Assembly (NCBI GenBank): GCA_028753945.1
Contig: JAPNXP010000013.1
Coordinates: forward strand, 4,651,501-4,715,500
Origin: Hexactinellida sp. DTS-2022
Taxonomy: Eukaryota > Porifera > Hexactinellida
Length of the DNA: 64,000 bases
Reading direction: 5' to 3'
This document shows positions 22,361 through 47,300 of the stretch, in pieces; position 1 is the stretch's first letter, and each line of letters starts with the position of its first letter. Both the position numbers and the translations under genes were made by a program. The notes under the pieces were generated by a model. The model searched no databases. It was not told the origin of the DNA and saw only the letters and a program-made list of their open reading frames with translations.

Positions 22361-24114
22361 CTAGTGTAAAATAAAAGAAATGAATAAGCGCAGGTTGAAT
22401 AAAAATTGCATTTGTATGATAAAACTAATAACCATTAGTTGATAACTGAAATGTTATTAAATTGATTTATGCAATATCGCTATGTTACTATCACTGAGAC
22501 GATTAGAAGCCAATATTATTTTCTGTAATGAAAATAATTGAGGGTAAATTTGACTCATTTAAACAACAAGCACATTCGGGGAAATATGGTATACATTTTG
22601 AATTTGAGTGTGTAATTAACCGATTTAACCATTAACTTCGGAATTAGAGTTAATGACTAATGATTCTGCTTACACATTTAACTTAAAGTTCTATTCATAT
22701 TTATACAGTTGTATAATGCATTAAATAAACCTCCTGCATTTGCAAATAGTTACTAAATATATTAAAAGTGTATGGTTCAACCATTAAGTCAGCACTAGGC
22801 CAGTTGGTCCCTCGAGTATTCATGATGAAATTGTCTACGAATAACTAAACGCAATTAACTCAATTAATATATATAATTACACAACAAATAATTCTTTCAC
22901 TACACTGAGATTATTCTTCAAATTGTACAGTCAGGTGGGTGGTTGATCCAGTTTGTTCATAAATTGCAATTGCATCAAATAAACATTATGCTGTCTACAT
23001 ATCAATAATGTGTTTGGAATATGCGAGGGCGGTAAGTTAACCTATTGCAAGATATTAAAACGCCCTTAAAGCGAAATGAAACAATCTAGTATGACGGGAC
23101 AAATGTATAGGATCGCTGTAAACGAATACGTATATTCTTGTCAAATTGAAACAAAGAGCTTTCGCATAATAAAGGAAAGTTAGTAAAGGGTAGGCTTCTT
23201 AAAACGAAATATTCATAAACAATTGAGTATAATAAATTAATTAAGGGTAATGCATTGGTTATAGAGTAAAATAAATATATAATGGCTAGAGGAAAAAAGG
23301 GTTCAAGGTTAATGCTAATTACAATAAATTTCTGTCTTTCCCATTCCACCTAGAGCAGCCAATAACTCGTCAAACAATGTCCTTCTATATTCAATGTAAT
23401 TGCCCTGTGATAAGATGTTAATTAATAACCTTAGTTAATTAAAATGTTAGAAAATAGAGTGGCAAGAACCGCGAGTGTATCGCGCAGGAATTCTCGGTCA
23501 GCTGGAATTGAGAACGCGACTTTTAGCTCAGGAGAAAGGAGGAATAAGTTATCAAAAACTTTATACCGGATTCGTCACGCTATCAATATTTAGAAGTTTT
23601 ATTGATTGGGTCATAAGTTCTATTTCAGATACGTGAAGTCTCAAACTTATCAGATTTATCGCAATGACGAGATTCACAGGGAAAGTCTTCAGCCATTTAA
23701 AATAATAATTAGAATACAAGAATTAACGATCTCAATTGCTCAATATATAGCAGTGCCATATAGTCTGCAAAGCTTGTGTTTAAACAAGTCAACCAATACA
23801 CTGCAAAAGATATAAAAGATGTCTACAGGAGTCTGTAACCTCCTACATTCGTGGAGACATTTGAAAGACTCATTCAAAGAATCCTTTTGTGTGTAGAAAA
23901 TGGAGGAAGAATATATAAGACAACAAAAAGACAACTTTATTTTGTGGTAATCGTGTGGCGGAAAAGAATAGGATGAGAGTCAGGTGAGTGGGAAATTCTG
24001 ATTTTGGAGGTTTCAATAAAACAGTTTAATTAATCTAATTATCATTTGGAAGATTCATCAGACAAAGTAAGTAATATTTAGAAACGGCAACGTGCAGTTT
24101 ACACTAGAAAAGGG

Positions 24115-24258
24115 TTTACTTATAAATTGGCCAACACATTTCAATATACAATAAAACCAGGCTTCGCAAAAGTTAATTTGAAGTATAAAATTACCCTGCC
24201 AATGCCTGAAAGTAACATTAAAAAGGTTGTTGGCCAATATATACACGATATAAGTAAT
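24115..24258. repeat. MITE family A copy
   Basis: Left end tttacttataaattggccaa with cacatttc and right end ggttgttggccaatatatac then aagtaa form inverted repeats. The interior ccaggcttcgcaaaag and tgcctgaaagtaac match the copy at 8332. The 97-codon + frame across it is a by-product of the repeat. Confidence 0.75.
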
Positions 24259-24567
24259 AATTTCGCCTTGTTAGTTAAGGAAAATTTGTGTTTCGTTTGC
24301 ATCATAAAATATTTAATAAATATAATTAAATCGATACTCTTGGGAGAGATTATGAATAAAGTAAATACGTACACTGTATACTCAAATGTATTTGCAAGAA
24401 GCAAAATATTAAAGTCTTAATAAAATTTCACTAATATTGAATAGAGAGTCTAATCTAGATCACTACTACCTACCTGATATTACAGATATATACACTGTAC
24501 AGAACAGAGCATGTCTCATATCCGCTCAGACGCGTATTGTGACTAAATGTATTTAGGAACTTCTTAA

Positions 24568-27500
24568 CTAAACCTTTCCTGATGTTATAGGTTGCGCAGT
24601 TTCCCCATTGGCAATTACTATAGGAGGAGGGGGTGTGAAATAAGCTGCCAGGGGGTATAGCGTTCTACACTTCTCTTTATACTCATTCAGCTGTGAGCTG
24701 CATTGACCGAAAGTTTTACTCTCAAGTAGTTTACAAACTCGGATGCAAATCTCAAGCGATATCCCCTCTAGATCGTCATCTAGCGCAGTAATATTCTCTA
24801 AGTTCTGTTCAGGATTGTCCGGCTGTAACTGGTGCATCGATTGGATACCGACTACAATGTGTGGCAATGAGAACTGATGCTTAATTAGGTACTCACTGGT
24901 GTAGGTGAAGGGATCGGATCCGGATAACATGTTTGACTTTTCCATGGTTAGAATCTTCATAACAAGCGAGTTTTCCTGCTCGCTGAGTGAGGATATTTGC
25001 AACACAAAGTCTATGATGCAGGTGTGCACAGCTGGATCGTCAGGATCTATTTTCATTCCTCGCTTAATGGCTTGTGCCATTAACAGGAATTTTTGCTTAC
25101 GTTTGTACAGTTCGTATGCAAGAGTGTGTGTTTGTATGCGTCTCACCGCAAAGTTCTGTAGATTCGTAAGTAATTTCATCGCTTCGCCTAGCGGATCAGT
25201 GGTACTAGCCAATGTGTTCGGATCGAATTTATCAGGTTCCTTATCCTCTGAGAGAGAAGCCTCGTTCTTTCCGACTTCCTGACTAACCCCTTTCCCCAAC
25301 TGTTTCTTCTTAGCTTGTTCTTTCAGCTGTCTCTTCTTCTTCTTCTTTATCATGTCAGGAGTCATGTGTTCGTCGATATCTCCCTCCGACTGCGACTTGT
25401 AAGCTCTGTCATACAAACTCAAGTAGATCTCAATCGCCATTGTTGCAGCCTACACACAATATTGTCATATAATAGAATTATTAACTGACATGCTAAGTAA
25501 TCATTTCTAAGTACAGTGGAGTTCGCTCATTAGCAACCTGTGTTTGCCACTAAATCTGGTTGCTAATAGGCAAAGTTGCTAATAGGAGAATAAATTAGCA
25601 GTATTATCACGCTTTGGACCCGAAAAGCGGTTGCTAATATAGCAATAATGCTAATAGGGGGGTTGCTAATAAGCAAACTCCACTGTACTGTAAGCTCGTA
25701 CGTACTTCGAAATAGAACTTGTGGCTGCGGAGATTGTCCTTTAACTTCAGCATGTTTACATAAGATGTCAGAGTTGATTTGCGGATGCAGTAAGCATGGA
25801 AGTCGAGCTGGTCTTCAAAGAACTCATTAAAATGCTCTGCGATTTGTTGACAGGACCTTAGGGCGTGTCCCCGCTTGTCCATGCGTTTATAGGCCCTTGC
25901 CATCTCCAGCTGGAACCAGCTGGTCTGGTAGTCATTCAGGTGCTCCAGCGTGCTGCGGCCCTCTCGGATAAACTCAGCCATGCGTTCGATAGCCAGATCG
26001 ATCTGCTCGGTCCTCAATAGGTACTTTGCGCATTTGCTGTTAATAAACCGATCAGCTGTGTCGAGAGTGCGGCCTTCGTCGATGGCCTTAGAAGCTTCCA
26101 CGGGGTCCCCGGCCCGCTTTAGGATGCGAGCCTTGAGCATGTACGCCTCCACATGTGTGGGCGTGTGCTCTATCAGCTTGTTAATCAACTCAAGAGCAGA
26201 CGAGTGCTTTTCCTAAAACAACAATATATTATAAACACATTCCTATTGGAGACTCCGTTACTATGAATAATTATGACTTTTCTATAGACAAGCAGCTCGG
26301 AGATCTAAACTAATCAATATTCTTCAGACATGAATAATAGTAAAGTAATAACTGATTAATACAGCACAGCTAATCGTACCATATACCTCAACAGGTTAAT
26401 CATCGAATGATAGTTATACGTATACTTATATTTATGATCAGTATTAATTAATTAAATTTGAACTGGATACAATTCTACAACGTAATGTTAATAAAAATAG
26501 ACAAAATAGCAACAATCATGAATCATAAGATTAAAGTAAATGCATTTTTCCTCAAACTTTCAAAATACTACTACATAATCAGGTAAAATATTTTAGAATT
26601 AATTTTCCAAAATTTAAGGAGAATTGTTAATAATTAACCGCCTCAAAAGGTAGTGCAGTAAATAACTATGTAAACTTGGAATCAACTTTCACTATTAGGT
26701 TGCTACAGTCGTTAATAAGAACAATACAAAATATTGGTTAAAGAGTACAAGGTTTAATTCCCTTAGCCATACAATTTCAAGCAAGTTGCTCCTTAATACG
26801 AATTTGTGGATAATACGAACTAATTTCTACAGTCTCCTGATGTTTATATTAACGAAAGCTACTGTAATAACATAGTTCAATAAATAGTGCAGTAGAACCT
26901 CGTTAGAGCGAAAACCAGGGGACTGTCAAAATGCGTTCGACTTATCGAGAATTCGTATTATCTATTAGCATTTGTGTTAAAAAGGCTTTGAATGAGACTT
27001 AATAGTGTTCGTACTTACGATGTTCTACTGTACAAATACATACCCCTATCACATAACTAACTACAGCCTATACCTACCTGCCAATCTCTCAGTCCCGCTA
27101 TGAAGTACAGCGTCCACACGTAGGTGGTGGGAGGCTCGTACTGGGTGTCCTCTGGATGGAACTTGTATTTCTCCTGCAGAGTCTGCATATACCCGGCGGT
27201 CAGTCTGTCCACAACTGCGACCTTCTTGGGGTCGCTAGCGCACATAAACTTAAGCGAATTCCAGAGAGGAGGCACCCCTTTGCTGAGATTCGTACGCAGG
27301 AACGTGTCGAGCAGGCCCTCTAGCTCTGAGCCAATCGGGAGTATGGACATTGTGTGGATTAGAATAATCTGAGAACGGCTGTGTTTCTCCTTCAACTGGC
27401 GATAGAGATCTATTCTGGCCTCTGGGCTGAAAACCTCTATGCACTTCCCTAGACCCTAGAGACATTTATATTGGAAATATAAATTTAATCCCTTTTGACA

Positions 27501-29380
27501 TTCTAAGTAACAAGTATGCTGATTTCAATTTAAAACGATAACTGATTTACAAACAATGGATTAATAAGGTGGAATATCTAAAGTATGAATATTCGTCTGT
27601 TTTTTTATTTTTAACTTTTGTCTGTTTTTAACTGGCCGTCTGATCATATTACAGTAGAACTCGGTTATAACGTACCCCCTGGGGAAAGGAAAATAAGTAC
27701 GTATTATCCGAGTGTACGTAGTAACCGAGTTACCCTACATAGAAATACATACTGCTTTATAAACTTGCTTAAAACAATTTGTACGTACTAATCCGAAGTG
27801 TGTACTAACCCAGGTACGTTATAACCGAGTTCAACTGTAGTAGTATAACTAGAGACTAGGTAACAGTGTATCACCTCGACATAAGCGATGTTATCCGGAT
27901 TATAGTTGAGCAGCTGTGTGTAGAGAGGCTGGGCCTCAGAACGTCTGTTCAGCTCGATCAGGAGCTCAGCTTTCGTCTGCCAGAGCCACACCTTATCTGC
28001 TATGTGCTTAGCCTGCGACTCTATGAAGCTAAGCGCTTCTTCTCTCCGTCCGGATTCCATCAGCAGCATTAGCTCGTAGCATCTCATCTAATTAGTATGC
28101 AGTAAGTATATGTAGTCTCAACTTACTGGAATTGTATAGGAGGACTTAAAGATATAAATTTGGGGCTAATTATCCTTGTCAATTACTTACTAAGGTACAG
28201 TAGATGCTGTATAAAAGAATTCCGGTTATATAAGAGCATTCTACTGGAAACCAGTTGCCATTATACCCTTGTATAATTTATGCCGGTTATAAGAACATTA
28301 AATACAGTTCCCGACGATGTTCTTATAACCGGCATCCACTGTATAATAATAGAAATCATATAAATTCTGTATAGCATAGTCAAACACCAACATATTCCAT
28401 GGCAAATGTTGGCGATTCAACACATCTCCCATAGCATAGTTATAGTAGAGACCAGGAAATTATCCATATACCATGTCTGTACAATACACTACAGTATAGA
28501 CCTATAGAGTGTGTATAAAGGGCGTGTTACCTCGCTGGCCTCGGGGTCGGGTTTGTTGGGCTGTGCGCTCTGCTCCCCCTCGGTGGCTCGGCACGTGGAG
28601 AGCACCTGTAGAGCGGTGTCGTAGTCGCTAAGCAGATGGCAGGCCAGAGCGTAGGCCACCCAGGAGCCCCTGCGGCCCCCGTTCTGCATTAGCAGCTTGT
28701 GTCGCGTCTCGCAGAAACCTTCAAAGTCACGTGTGTGCACCTTAGGAATGTACAGTATAATAAGCCGTATATACTGCTATATGATTCCCAAATGTTAGAA
28801 ATATTGATATTGTTTTCAACAAAAAAAATGTTTGAGCTTGTTCAAAAACCGCTGAGTTTTCAATTCTAGCACTCATATTAGATGAGTTAGGTTTTTTTGC
28901 TTTTGAGATAGAAGGCCTCAAATGCCAAATAATTCCCTGGTTGATAATTTCCAAATAATACTATGTATTATAATATCTAGCTAGCTATGCAATATAACAA
29001 ACCTGTAGAATAGCTAGATCCTTGAGAACAGTCTGGTTGTCCCTCTCGATGCGCAGCGAGTTCAGATACGCCTTTATCGCGGGTCCGAACTCCTTCTCCG
29101 CCCGGTGCACCAGTCCGTACACGTGCCAGCACACGTGGCTGTGCAGATTAGCCTTGAGGCCCCGCTTGGCGTTCTCCATGGCCTCGTCTTTCCGGCCGAG
29201 GTAGCTCAGCAGAAGTCCCTTCATGCAGAGGGTCTCTCCGTGCTGCTCGCAGCGGGGGTTCTGCAGAATCTGCTTTGCGTGCTTCAAACCGGTTTTGTAC
29301 TGTTTCTGTTCGTAGGCGCGTAACACCTTCTTGAAGAGACCCGCCTCTTTCTGAGGTAGCTTTTGATCTGCTGCGGACAT
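24568..29380 (-). CDS. NAA15: N-alpha-acetyltransferase 15, NatA auxiliary subunit
   Basis: TPR-type scaffold that anchors the NAA10 catalytic subunit to the ribosome for N-terminal acetylation. Six exons, all joined in phase 0: 29003-29380 (ATG; FKKVLRAYEQKQYKTGLKHAK), 28531-28740, 27875-28087, 27078-27455 (PTTYVWTLYFIAGLRDWQ), 25706-26212 (LDTADRFINSKCAKYLLRT, the family signature) and 24568-25449 (basic KKKKKRQLKEQAKKK stretch, then the C-terminal domain). About 853 residues, near the human 866. Introns 2, 3, 4 and 5 each contain one or more short inverted-repeat elements. NAA15 versus NAA16 cannot be distinguished, and an unduplicated ancestor is likely. Confidence 0.96.
25514..25685. repeat. 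MITE family F copy in NAA15 intron 5
   Basis: Bounded by TA: starts cagtggagttcgctcattag and ends gctaataagcaaactccactg. Internal phrases of gttgctaatagg repeat in both orientations. It fills 172 of the 256 nt of the intron. Confidence 0.8.
26890..27030. repeat. MITE family B2 copy in NAA15 intron 4
   Basis: Starts cagtagaacctcgttagagc and ends cgtacttacgatgttctactg. A further degraded relative may lie just upstream at about 26742-26870. Confidence 0.7.
27652..27837. repeat. MITE family E copy in NAA15 intron 3
   Basis: TA-flanked; starts cagtagaactcggttataac and ends ggtacgttataaccgagttc then aactg. A related copy lies at 47056-47244. Confidence 0.8.
28198..28341. repeat. MITE family B copy in NAA15 intron 2
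   Basis: TA-flanked element, cagtagatgctg ... ccggcatccactg. The interior gccggttataagaacat and gttcccgacgatgttc are shared with 29930-30083. Confidence 0.8.
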
Positions 29381-29699
29381 GTCTCTTCACACTCTCATAA
29401 GCAATGCAAACTTATAATTGTAAATAGTGCCACAAATATAAATTAGTCTAATTAGACAGGCAAACACCTTATATCTGAACTAAGGATACGATATAGTATA
29501 GTAGTAGCAAATATAACATTATCGATTTAATTAGAGTACTATGGACCAACAAATGTGCAATATGTGAGAGATTATACATAAATATTCAAATATACAAAAA
29601 TATACAAAAATACAAAATACAACTTGCAACAAACAGTATATACAATGTGCGTATTGTTAAAATACTTAGTGCATATAAAGACGTAAAAATCGCGAAACT
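29381..29699. other. Intergenic, SYK-like 3' end to NAA15 promoter
   Basis: About 320 bp of AT-rich sequence with tandem-like aaatatacaaaaatac repeats near 29580-29620. No other feature seen. Confidence 0.5.
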
Positions 29700-41036
<11,337 letters not shown>

Positions 41037-41368
41037 AAACAACAACAACAACAACTCACATAGGGTATATATTAGTGCATTATACAGCCATGTGTAAATA
41101 CGCTCCTAATCCTGGTCTGATCCAATTTTCATACGCCTAAATCACAAATTAATATTAAGTTATAGGAGAGGATTCCAAATTTTCGCGCTCCTAAATTCAA
41201 ATTTTCCAAAAATCATGCTCCAAAACGAGCGTCTCGCGCTCCTAGATAATTCCTTGGTATATATAATAATGATGTAATTAATTAACACTAATAAATGAGG
41301 AAACGACGTAAATATAACTCTGCTTAGTTCAATAGAGAAAGATTTATAAGTTAAGCGAACGGGTTGGA
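41037..41368. other. Intergenic, DNAI4 3' end to SYK-like promoter, with repeat O copy 2
   Basis: About 330 bp. A caa/ttg microsatellite (41038-41054) lies just upstream of the SYK-like ATG. Positions 41073-41260 are the second copy of repeat family O, inverted relative to 11028-11205. Confidence 0.6.
41073..41260 (+). repeat. Repeat family O copy 2
   Basis: Shares tacgctcctaatcctggtct, ttttcatacgcctaaatcac and gagcgtctcgcgctcct with the inverted copy at 11028-11205. Confidence 0.65.
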
Positions 41369-44300
41369 TTAGTTAGTCTCTTCCAACTCAGTTCCAGTCA
41401 ATGTCTTCAACATTGTCTCGACCTAAAAAATAGATAATTTATGGAAACTTTGTCAAATAATGATTACTCAAATATATACTGCCGTAAACCTACAGTTGTT
41501 TAGCAGTTAATTCAGTAACGTAGGTTATAAAACCAAAGGTATTTTAAACAAGTAACAGTACACGGTATGTTGTTTATAGGAATAATGCAGACTCAATCCA
41601 TATGGCATACACGTGTAAGCCAGGCTTTCATCCAGGCAAATTTTTTGTGTGCCTAGATTTAGTTTGAGCTCGCTCACACGCCTCTAAAATTCTCAATTTG
41701 TAAGACGTATATCGGAACATCTCTCGATTTTCGATTTTCGTCGCTTTAGAAAAAATTTCTTCAAAAATATCCGCCCGGATGAAACCTGGTAAAAGCTACT
41801 CACGGTCTGAACTGGAGGCATCTGCTGCATCTTGAAAACATGGACGTCTCCTCTCGAGTCTCCAAGCAAGATACACTAAGGATAGTGCACAGATAATACA
41901 AACATCATATCAATTGTAAATACATTATACTGTCTAAGAAACTTACTATAAAGAAATATTATACTAAATACGAATATTTTTCAATCCACAGGTATTCCCT
42001 TCAAAAGATTACATAAAATTCATACTCCATTAGTATACGATATAAGAATATATTTCTCATCCCAAGGTATCAATATACACTGTGTAACCACTATCCACTG
42101 TGCTTACCTCTGAATTGAGAGCGAAGTTAAAGCAAGAGATTCCGGCACCGCCAATAATCGGGTTGGAGCAGTAAATAGGATCCAAGCTAGATAGAGATTG
42201 CATTACCAATGACCTGTATAACCAATATAATTATAGGAACTTACACAGAAATAGACAAGTCCCATAATGCGAGGGAAGATTCCGTGATTGAAGCGAATAG
42301 CGTGGGTCTTAAGGGGGACCAGTGCGTATCAAATGTGTCTTCCTAAAGTATGTACACTCGGATAATAGGTAACTTATTTCCATTTCAAGGTAATATTATA
42401 TAACCGAGTAATACTGTTACTGTATTGCACGTTATATAAACTGTATAACGGATATACTAATGACGTACTTGCAAGTGTGAGAATGTGAACAGGGAGGCCG
42501 GAGAGGAGTTGTGCCAGATCCTGAGAGACCAGTCGGAGCTGCAGGTTAGGAAGTACTCGGGGTGCTCGGGGTACCATCTGATGCGGGAAATGGGGCCCTG
42601 CGGAAGAACATAATTAGCATATAACCTGTGTACTGAGAGCTAAGTTAGTTACAGAATGTCCTTCGAAGGATTTGAGATACTGCTCTGTGTACGAACAGGA
42701 GCAGCGATGAACCAAACCGTCTTCTGTCCCAGCCAAGTAGCTATGTAATACAAACTGTAATAAAGTGGAAACCTCGAATTACGGCACCCTTGAGACCGAT
42801 AAAATGGTTATAATTGTGGAATAAATAAGTGTTAATATCTATTATATGAAGTCAAACAGGACAAAAGGGGAAGTGCCCGGAATATCAGAGTTCCACTCTA
42901 TATTAAATTGAGTGTTTAAAACTACGTAAATAACTGACATGTTGGATGTCTCCTTAGAGAACGCGAATGCGAGTCCGGGAGTGAATCTTGAGATGAGAGC
43001 GCTGCTCTGCTTGCTCCTCCCCGGAGCTCTCTTGTCAGCCTGTTTGCTCACTGATCTCTTCAGGGACATCAGCTCTAAGTACAGTATACGCTCGTTAATA
43101 CGAACATGGATAATAAGGAGTTACAAGGTTTAATTCCCCTAGCCTATATAAACGTATGCAAGTGACTCTGATTAATAAGAATTTCGGTATTATACGAACA
43201 AATTTAGACGGTTCCCTGGTGTTCGTATTAACGAGTTTACTGTATTAAGGAAGTATCATACAGTAAACTCCCGTTATAACCAAGTCGAATATAACGAAAT
43301 GGAGATTTTCCCAAGAGCACTAAATGTATTATTATTATCTGCTTATAACGAAGGGATTTATAGCTCCCAAGCACTTCGTTATAACTAGAATTAACTGTAG
43401 TAGAATAGCTAGAGAGAGTATAAGCAGATAACCTGTGCACTCGAATCCCTTCCTGATGGTCCATTGGGAGATACGCCCGTCCGCAGCGCAGGACACTAAG
43501 AACTCAGACTTCTCCTCTCCGGTCACAGTCTCCCTCTCGACCCACTCAACCTGCCACACAGTGCCCGTGTGTCTCGCCGCACACGTGCTACAAGCGATAC
43601 ATTATAATAGTATCATTCCAATAACCAGGTGTAGTAACTAAGTACCTGGAGTCGATAGCAGGGAGGGGGTCTGTCTTCCTTATGTTGTATATTGCTATCA
43701 ATCCGTTAGTGAGCCCAGCCTGGGACAAACAATACAAATACAGCGAAACCGGGATTTTCTAACCAAGTATTTGCATGTAATAAAGTAAGAAAATCCGATA
43801 GTTAGAATAAACCAATTGAAATAAAATAAAATAGGAATTTCTTACACATTTAGAATAAATAGTTAGTTATAAAAAAACGATTAATTAGAAAAGATCGGTG
43901 TTAAAAACCCGGTTTCTACTGTATTAGAATACAAACAGAACTAATTAAACTAACCGCTAGTATGCTAGGGTGCACTGATGAAAAGCTGAGCGAACAAACG
44001 CCTGCATTTGACTTGTAGAATCTATCTGGAAACTAACACAGCGATAATAAGAAGATAATACTTAATTGAGTTTAATTCTTACCTCGGGATTCTTGAGGCT
44101 CCAGCAACATACCAACCCGGTATGTTGGTTGTCAAGGTCTGGGGTAGCGCTTATATAACCAACAGCGATAATATCCTATAAATGCAAACAAGTATAAATT
44201 GAGTAAAGTCAAAACCGATTTTTTCTAAACTAATCGGTTTTTATAACTATTTATTCTAAATGTGCAAGAAATTCCAATTTTGTTCTATTATAAATCGCTT

Positions 44301-47300
44301 TATTCTAACTATCGTATTTTACTTTATTTCCACGCAAAGAATTGGTTAGAAAAACCGGTTTCGACTGTACATAGCTACATAGACAGGTGTTACAAACCGT
44401 GTTCTCTTTATTAAATTCAATACACAGTGGAATGTAGCCTTTCACAAGTTTGCATCTGAAGGTCCACAGCAGCTCCAGCTTTGGAGATACCTCCTCTCCC
44501 CTGGCCCTATCCTTCGTGCGCGGACGAGAAAGCCCCATTGACTCCAGCAACAAGTTCTGTTCTGATTTCGTACTAGCCTCCGTGTCCTCAGGTTTCTTAA
44601 CTGACGCGAAAGTATAAATAGAACTGAACACACTACAGTGGAACCTCGTTAATACGAACACGGTTATTACGAATTTCCTGAATAGACGAAGAAATATTTA
44701 AACAAAATGAGGTCCCTACGATGGTTATTAAATGGGTATTACTCCGGTTAATACAAACTCCGGATAAAGCGAACAAATTTTGACCGTCCGTTGGTGTTCG
44801 TACTAACGAGGTTCTACTGTACTTAGTGCTTATTGGCTATAAAAGTACCAGGGAGTCCAGCTAGGTCTCTGAACACGGCTTGCTTGGGTTGGTAGGAATT
44901 CATCATTATTGCTTTCTCCATCACAGACAGGGAGCTCTTCAGAGCATCGGACTGTTAAGAATAGTTAACTTGAAATATGTGGATTAATTGCCTTACAACC
45001 TAACAGTTTGCCAAATAGCAATTACACATAAGTAAGATTGCCACATGAACAAATTGGAAATATGACAGTGTACGTATATACCATATCCAGGGCCGTACAT
45101 TCAGGTGTAAACCGTGCTGACTGTATTAACTGTAGCCAAGTGGGCCAAGTTGAAACCTGAACAAACTGACCGTCTCCTACGACCATTTAAAGTTTACACT
45201 ATACGTACATATTATGGCGAATAAGAAATTAGTCAAATAACAAGTATTACATTTAGTATTTCCATAGCATGACTATCTGGCTCTGTAGAGTCGAAATTCC
45301 TGCTTCTCTGCTCTGGCCGCGTCTGCTTCGGCCCGACAGCAACATTGCTCTGAAGGAATGCGTTGCTCACGAGCAGAGAAGAGGCTACACAATATAGCAC
45401 ACTTTAATATACCAATACAGCTCATTAGTAATATATTCATATAGCGGAGCGTCTAATACAGGGGCTCTCAATTTGTCCGAAACTAAAGCATATATTACTT
45501 ACGAATCCTCTGTACCCAACCAAAACAGTACATTACTGTTGAGATCCCATTGTGACATTATGTGGACCTTTTGAAAACAGTTAACGGTCCCCTAGAGCAT
45601 CAATCCCAAACTATTTCAAATGTGGACCACCTATAGCAAGTACCCACATTATGTTAACCCCTCCCTTATCGCCGTCCGTGGACCCCAGTTTGGAATCACT
45701 GATCTAATAGCTTATAATAACAATAGCAATGCACTCACATATTTGTGTCAAACTCCCGGTAGCAGTTACTGTCTGCGGCTTCTCCATAACGGAGGGAGCT
45801 CTGCTAGACTGCAGACTGGCCCTGTTGGCCTGTTTGCTGGTCGTGCGACTCGCTACCTTGCTGGCTGCAGTGCTGCCGATTAGACTAGGGATCACACTGC
45901 TGGCCAACTCCGCCTCCTCTGGGAACAGATAACTCGTGGTAAAACTTGTAAATACAAACAAATCATGAAGTATTTGCTACCTTCTTCCAAAAGTCTGACT
46001 CTTTCAAACTGATCGTAGTTATCCCATGAAGTGGCCATTACTCCGACATTCTACATATTTATATAAGAAATTCCATTTACAATAATACAAGCAAATACCG
46101 AGTTAAAGTACCTGTGTGTTAATTTGTGAAGTCTGGAAGGATTTGTCTTTCAGATCAAAGTTGAATGTCTGCATACTACGAGCTACATATCTATCATTCC
46201 CTTCTTTCATGCGTTTCAGCTAAATTCCAGTTAATTAAAGTTCAAAATTAAATATTCATAGTATATAGATTACCTCTAGGTATTTATCGTTAGCTTCTTG
46301 AATACTGGCGGCCTCTTCTGACCCAGTAGAGAACACTGTAGGCGCCAAGTCAAACAGCCAAATGGACTCCGTCTCTTCGAGGGAGATTTCGACCTAATAA
46401 CAGCATTATATACAGTTGTGTTTGCGTAATAGCAAGTCGCATTTTTTCATGAAATTTCCTTGCTAGTAGGCGAACTTGCTATTAGAGGAAGAGTATTGAC
46501 AATAAATGCTCGCTTGGGAATGAAAATAAATTGTTAATAAAGCAATAGACCAAGAGTATTAGACGAAACACCACTGTAGGCTAACTCATGTCGCGACAAG
46601 TAACAATAAATATGCAAAATGGTTAAATAATAGTAAATAAAACTACTGACCAGTTTCTCCAAATCATCTTTAGTCAATTCTTCCTCAACCTCGTCTTGTA
46701 CCAATTGAACTGCTATTGAATTAAATCACATTTATACGCTAAAATTCAGTGATAAGGAAATTTTTCCTTGAAAAAATATTATATTAGAGTTAGATTGCTA
46801 TTAATTCAATGATTATTAAGGAATCACAGAGATAAAATATTTTGTTTGACTATCAATTCGAGAATCGGACTAACATGTAGCTCCTGGCAATGTGGTTTGA
46901 ATTTTTCCAACTAAATCGTCTCCGTAGTAGGAATCCTGGAAAGCAACAGTGCCTCCATCTGTTACACTCGAGGTTGCGCCATACACGGAGCCTCTATAGA
47001 AAATATTAATTTCACCATTGTGAAACTTATGATTACTATAAAGTTAATAATGATACAGTAGAACTCGATTTGTACGTAACTGATTTAGTACGTACTTCGG
47101 CTTAGTATGTACTAACTTGTATTACAAAGTTTGTCAATTAATAAGTAGTATCTCTATGTAGTGTCAACTCGATTAGTACGTACACTTGGATAATAAGTAC
47201 TAATTTTTCTCCCCGAGGGGGTACGTACTAACCGAGTTCTACTGTAGTACGTATATACGCAATAATATAATCCAACATAGGTAATACAATGAAATATACA

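Larger units (their letters stand above)
21839..24567. other. Gene-free interval (2.7 kb)
   Basis: Contains a GC-richer structured patch at 22265-22360 and a family-A MITE at 24115-24258. Another GC-richer patch near 23460-23530 has no assigned role. Short frames here overlap on both strands and are not convincing. Confidence 0.5.

Noticed and set aside
24127-24420. 97-codon + frame as a gene
   Set aside because: It overlaps a family-A MITE, and its residues follow the repeat.
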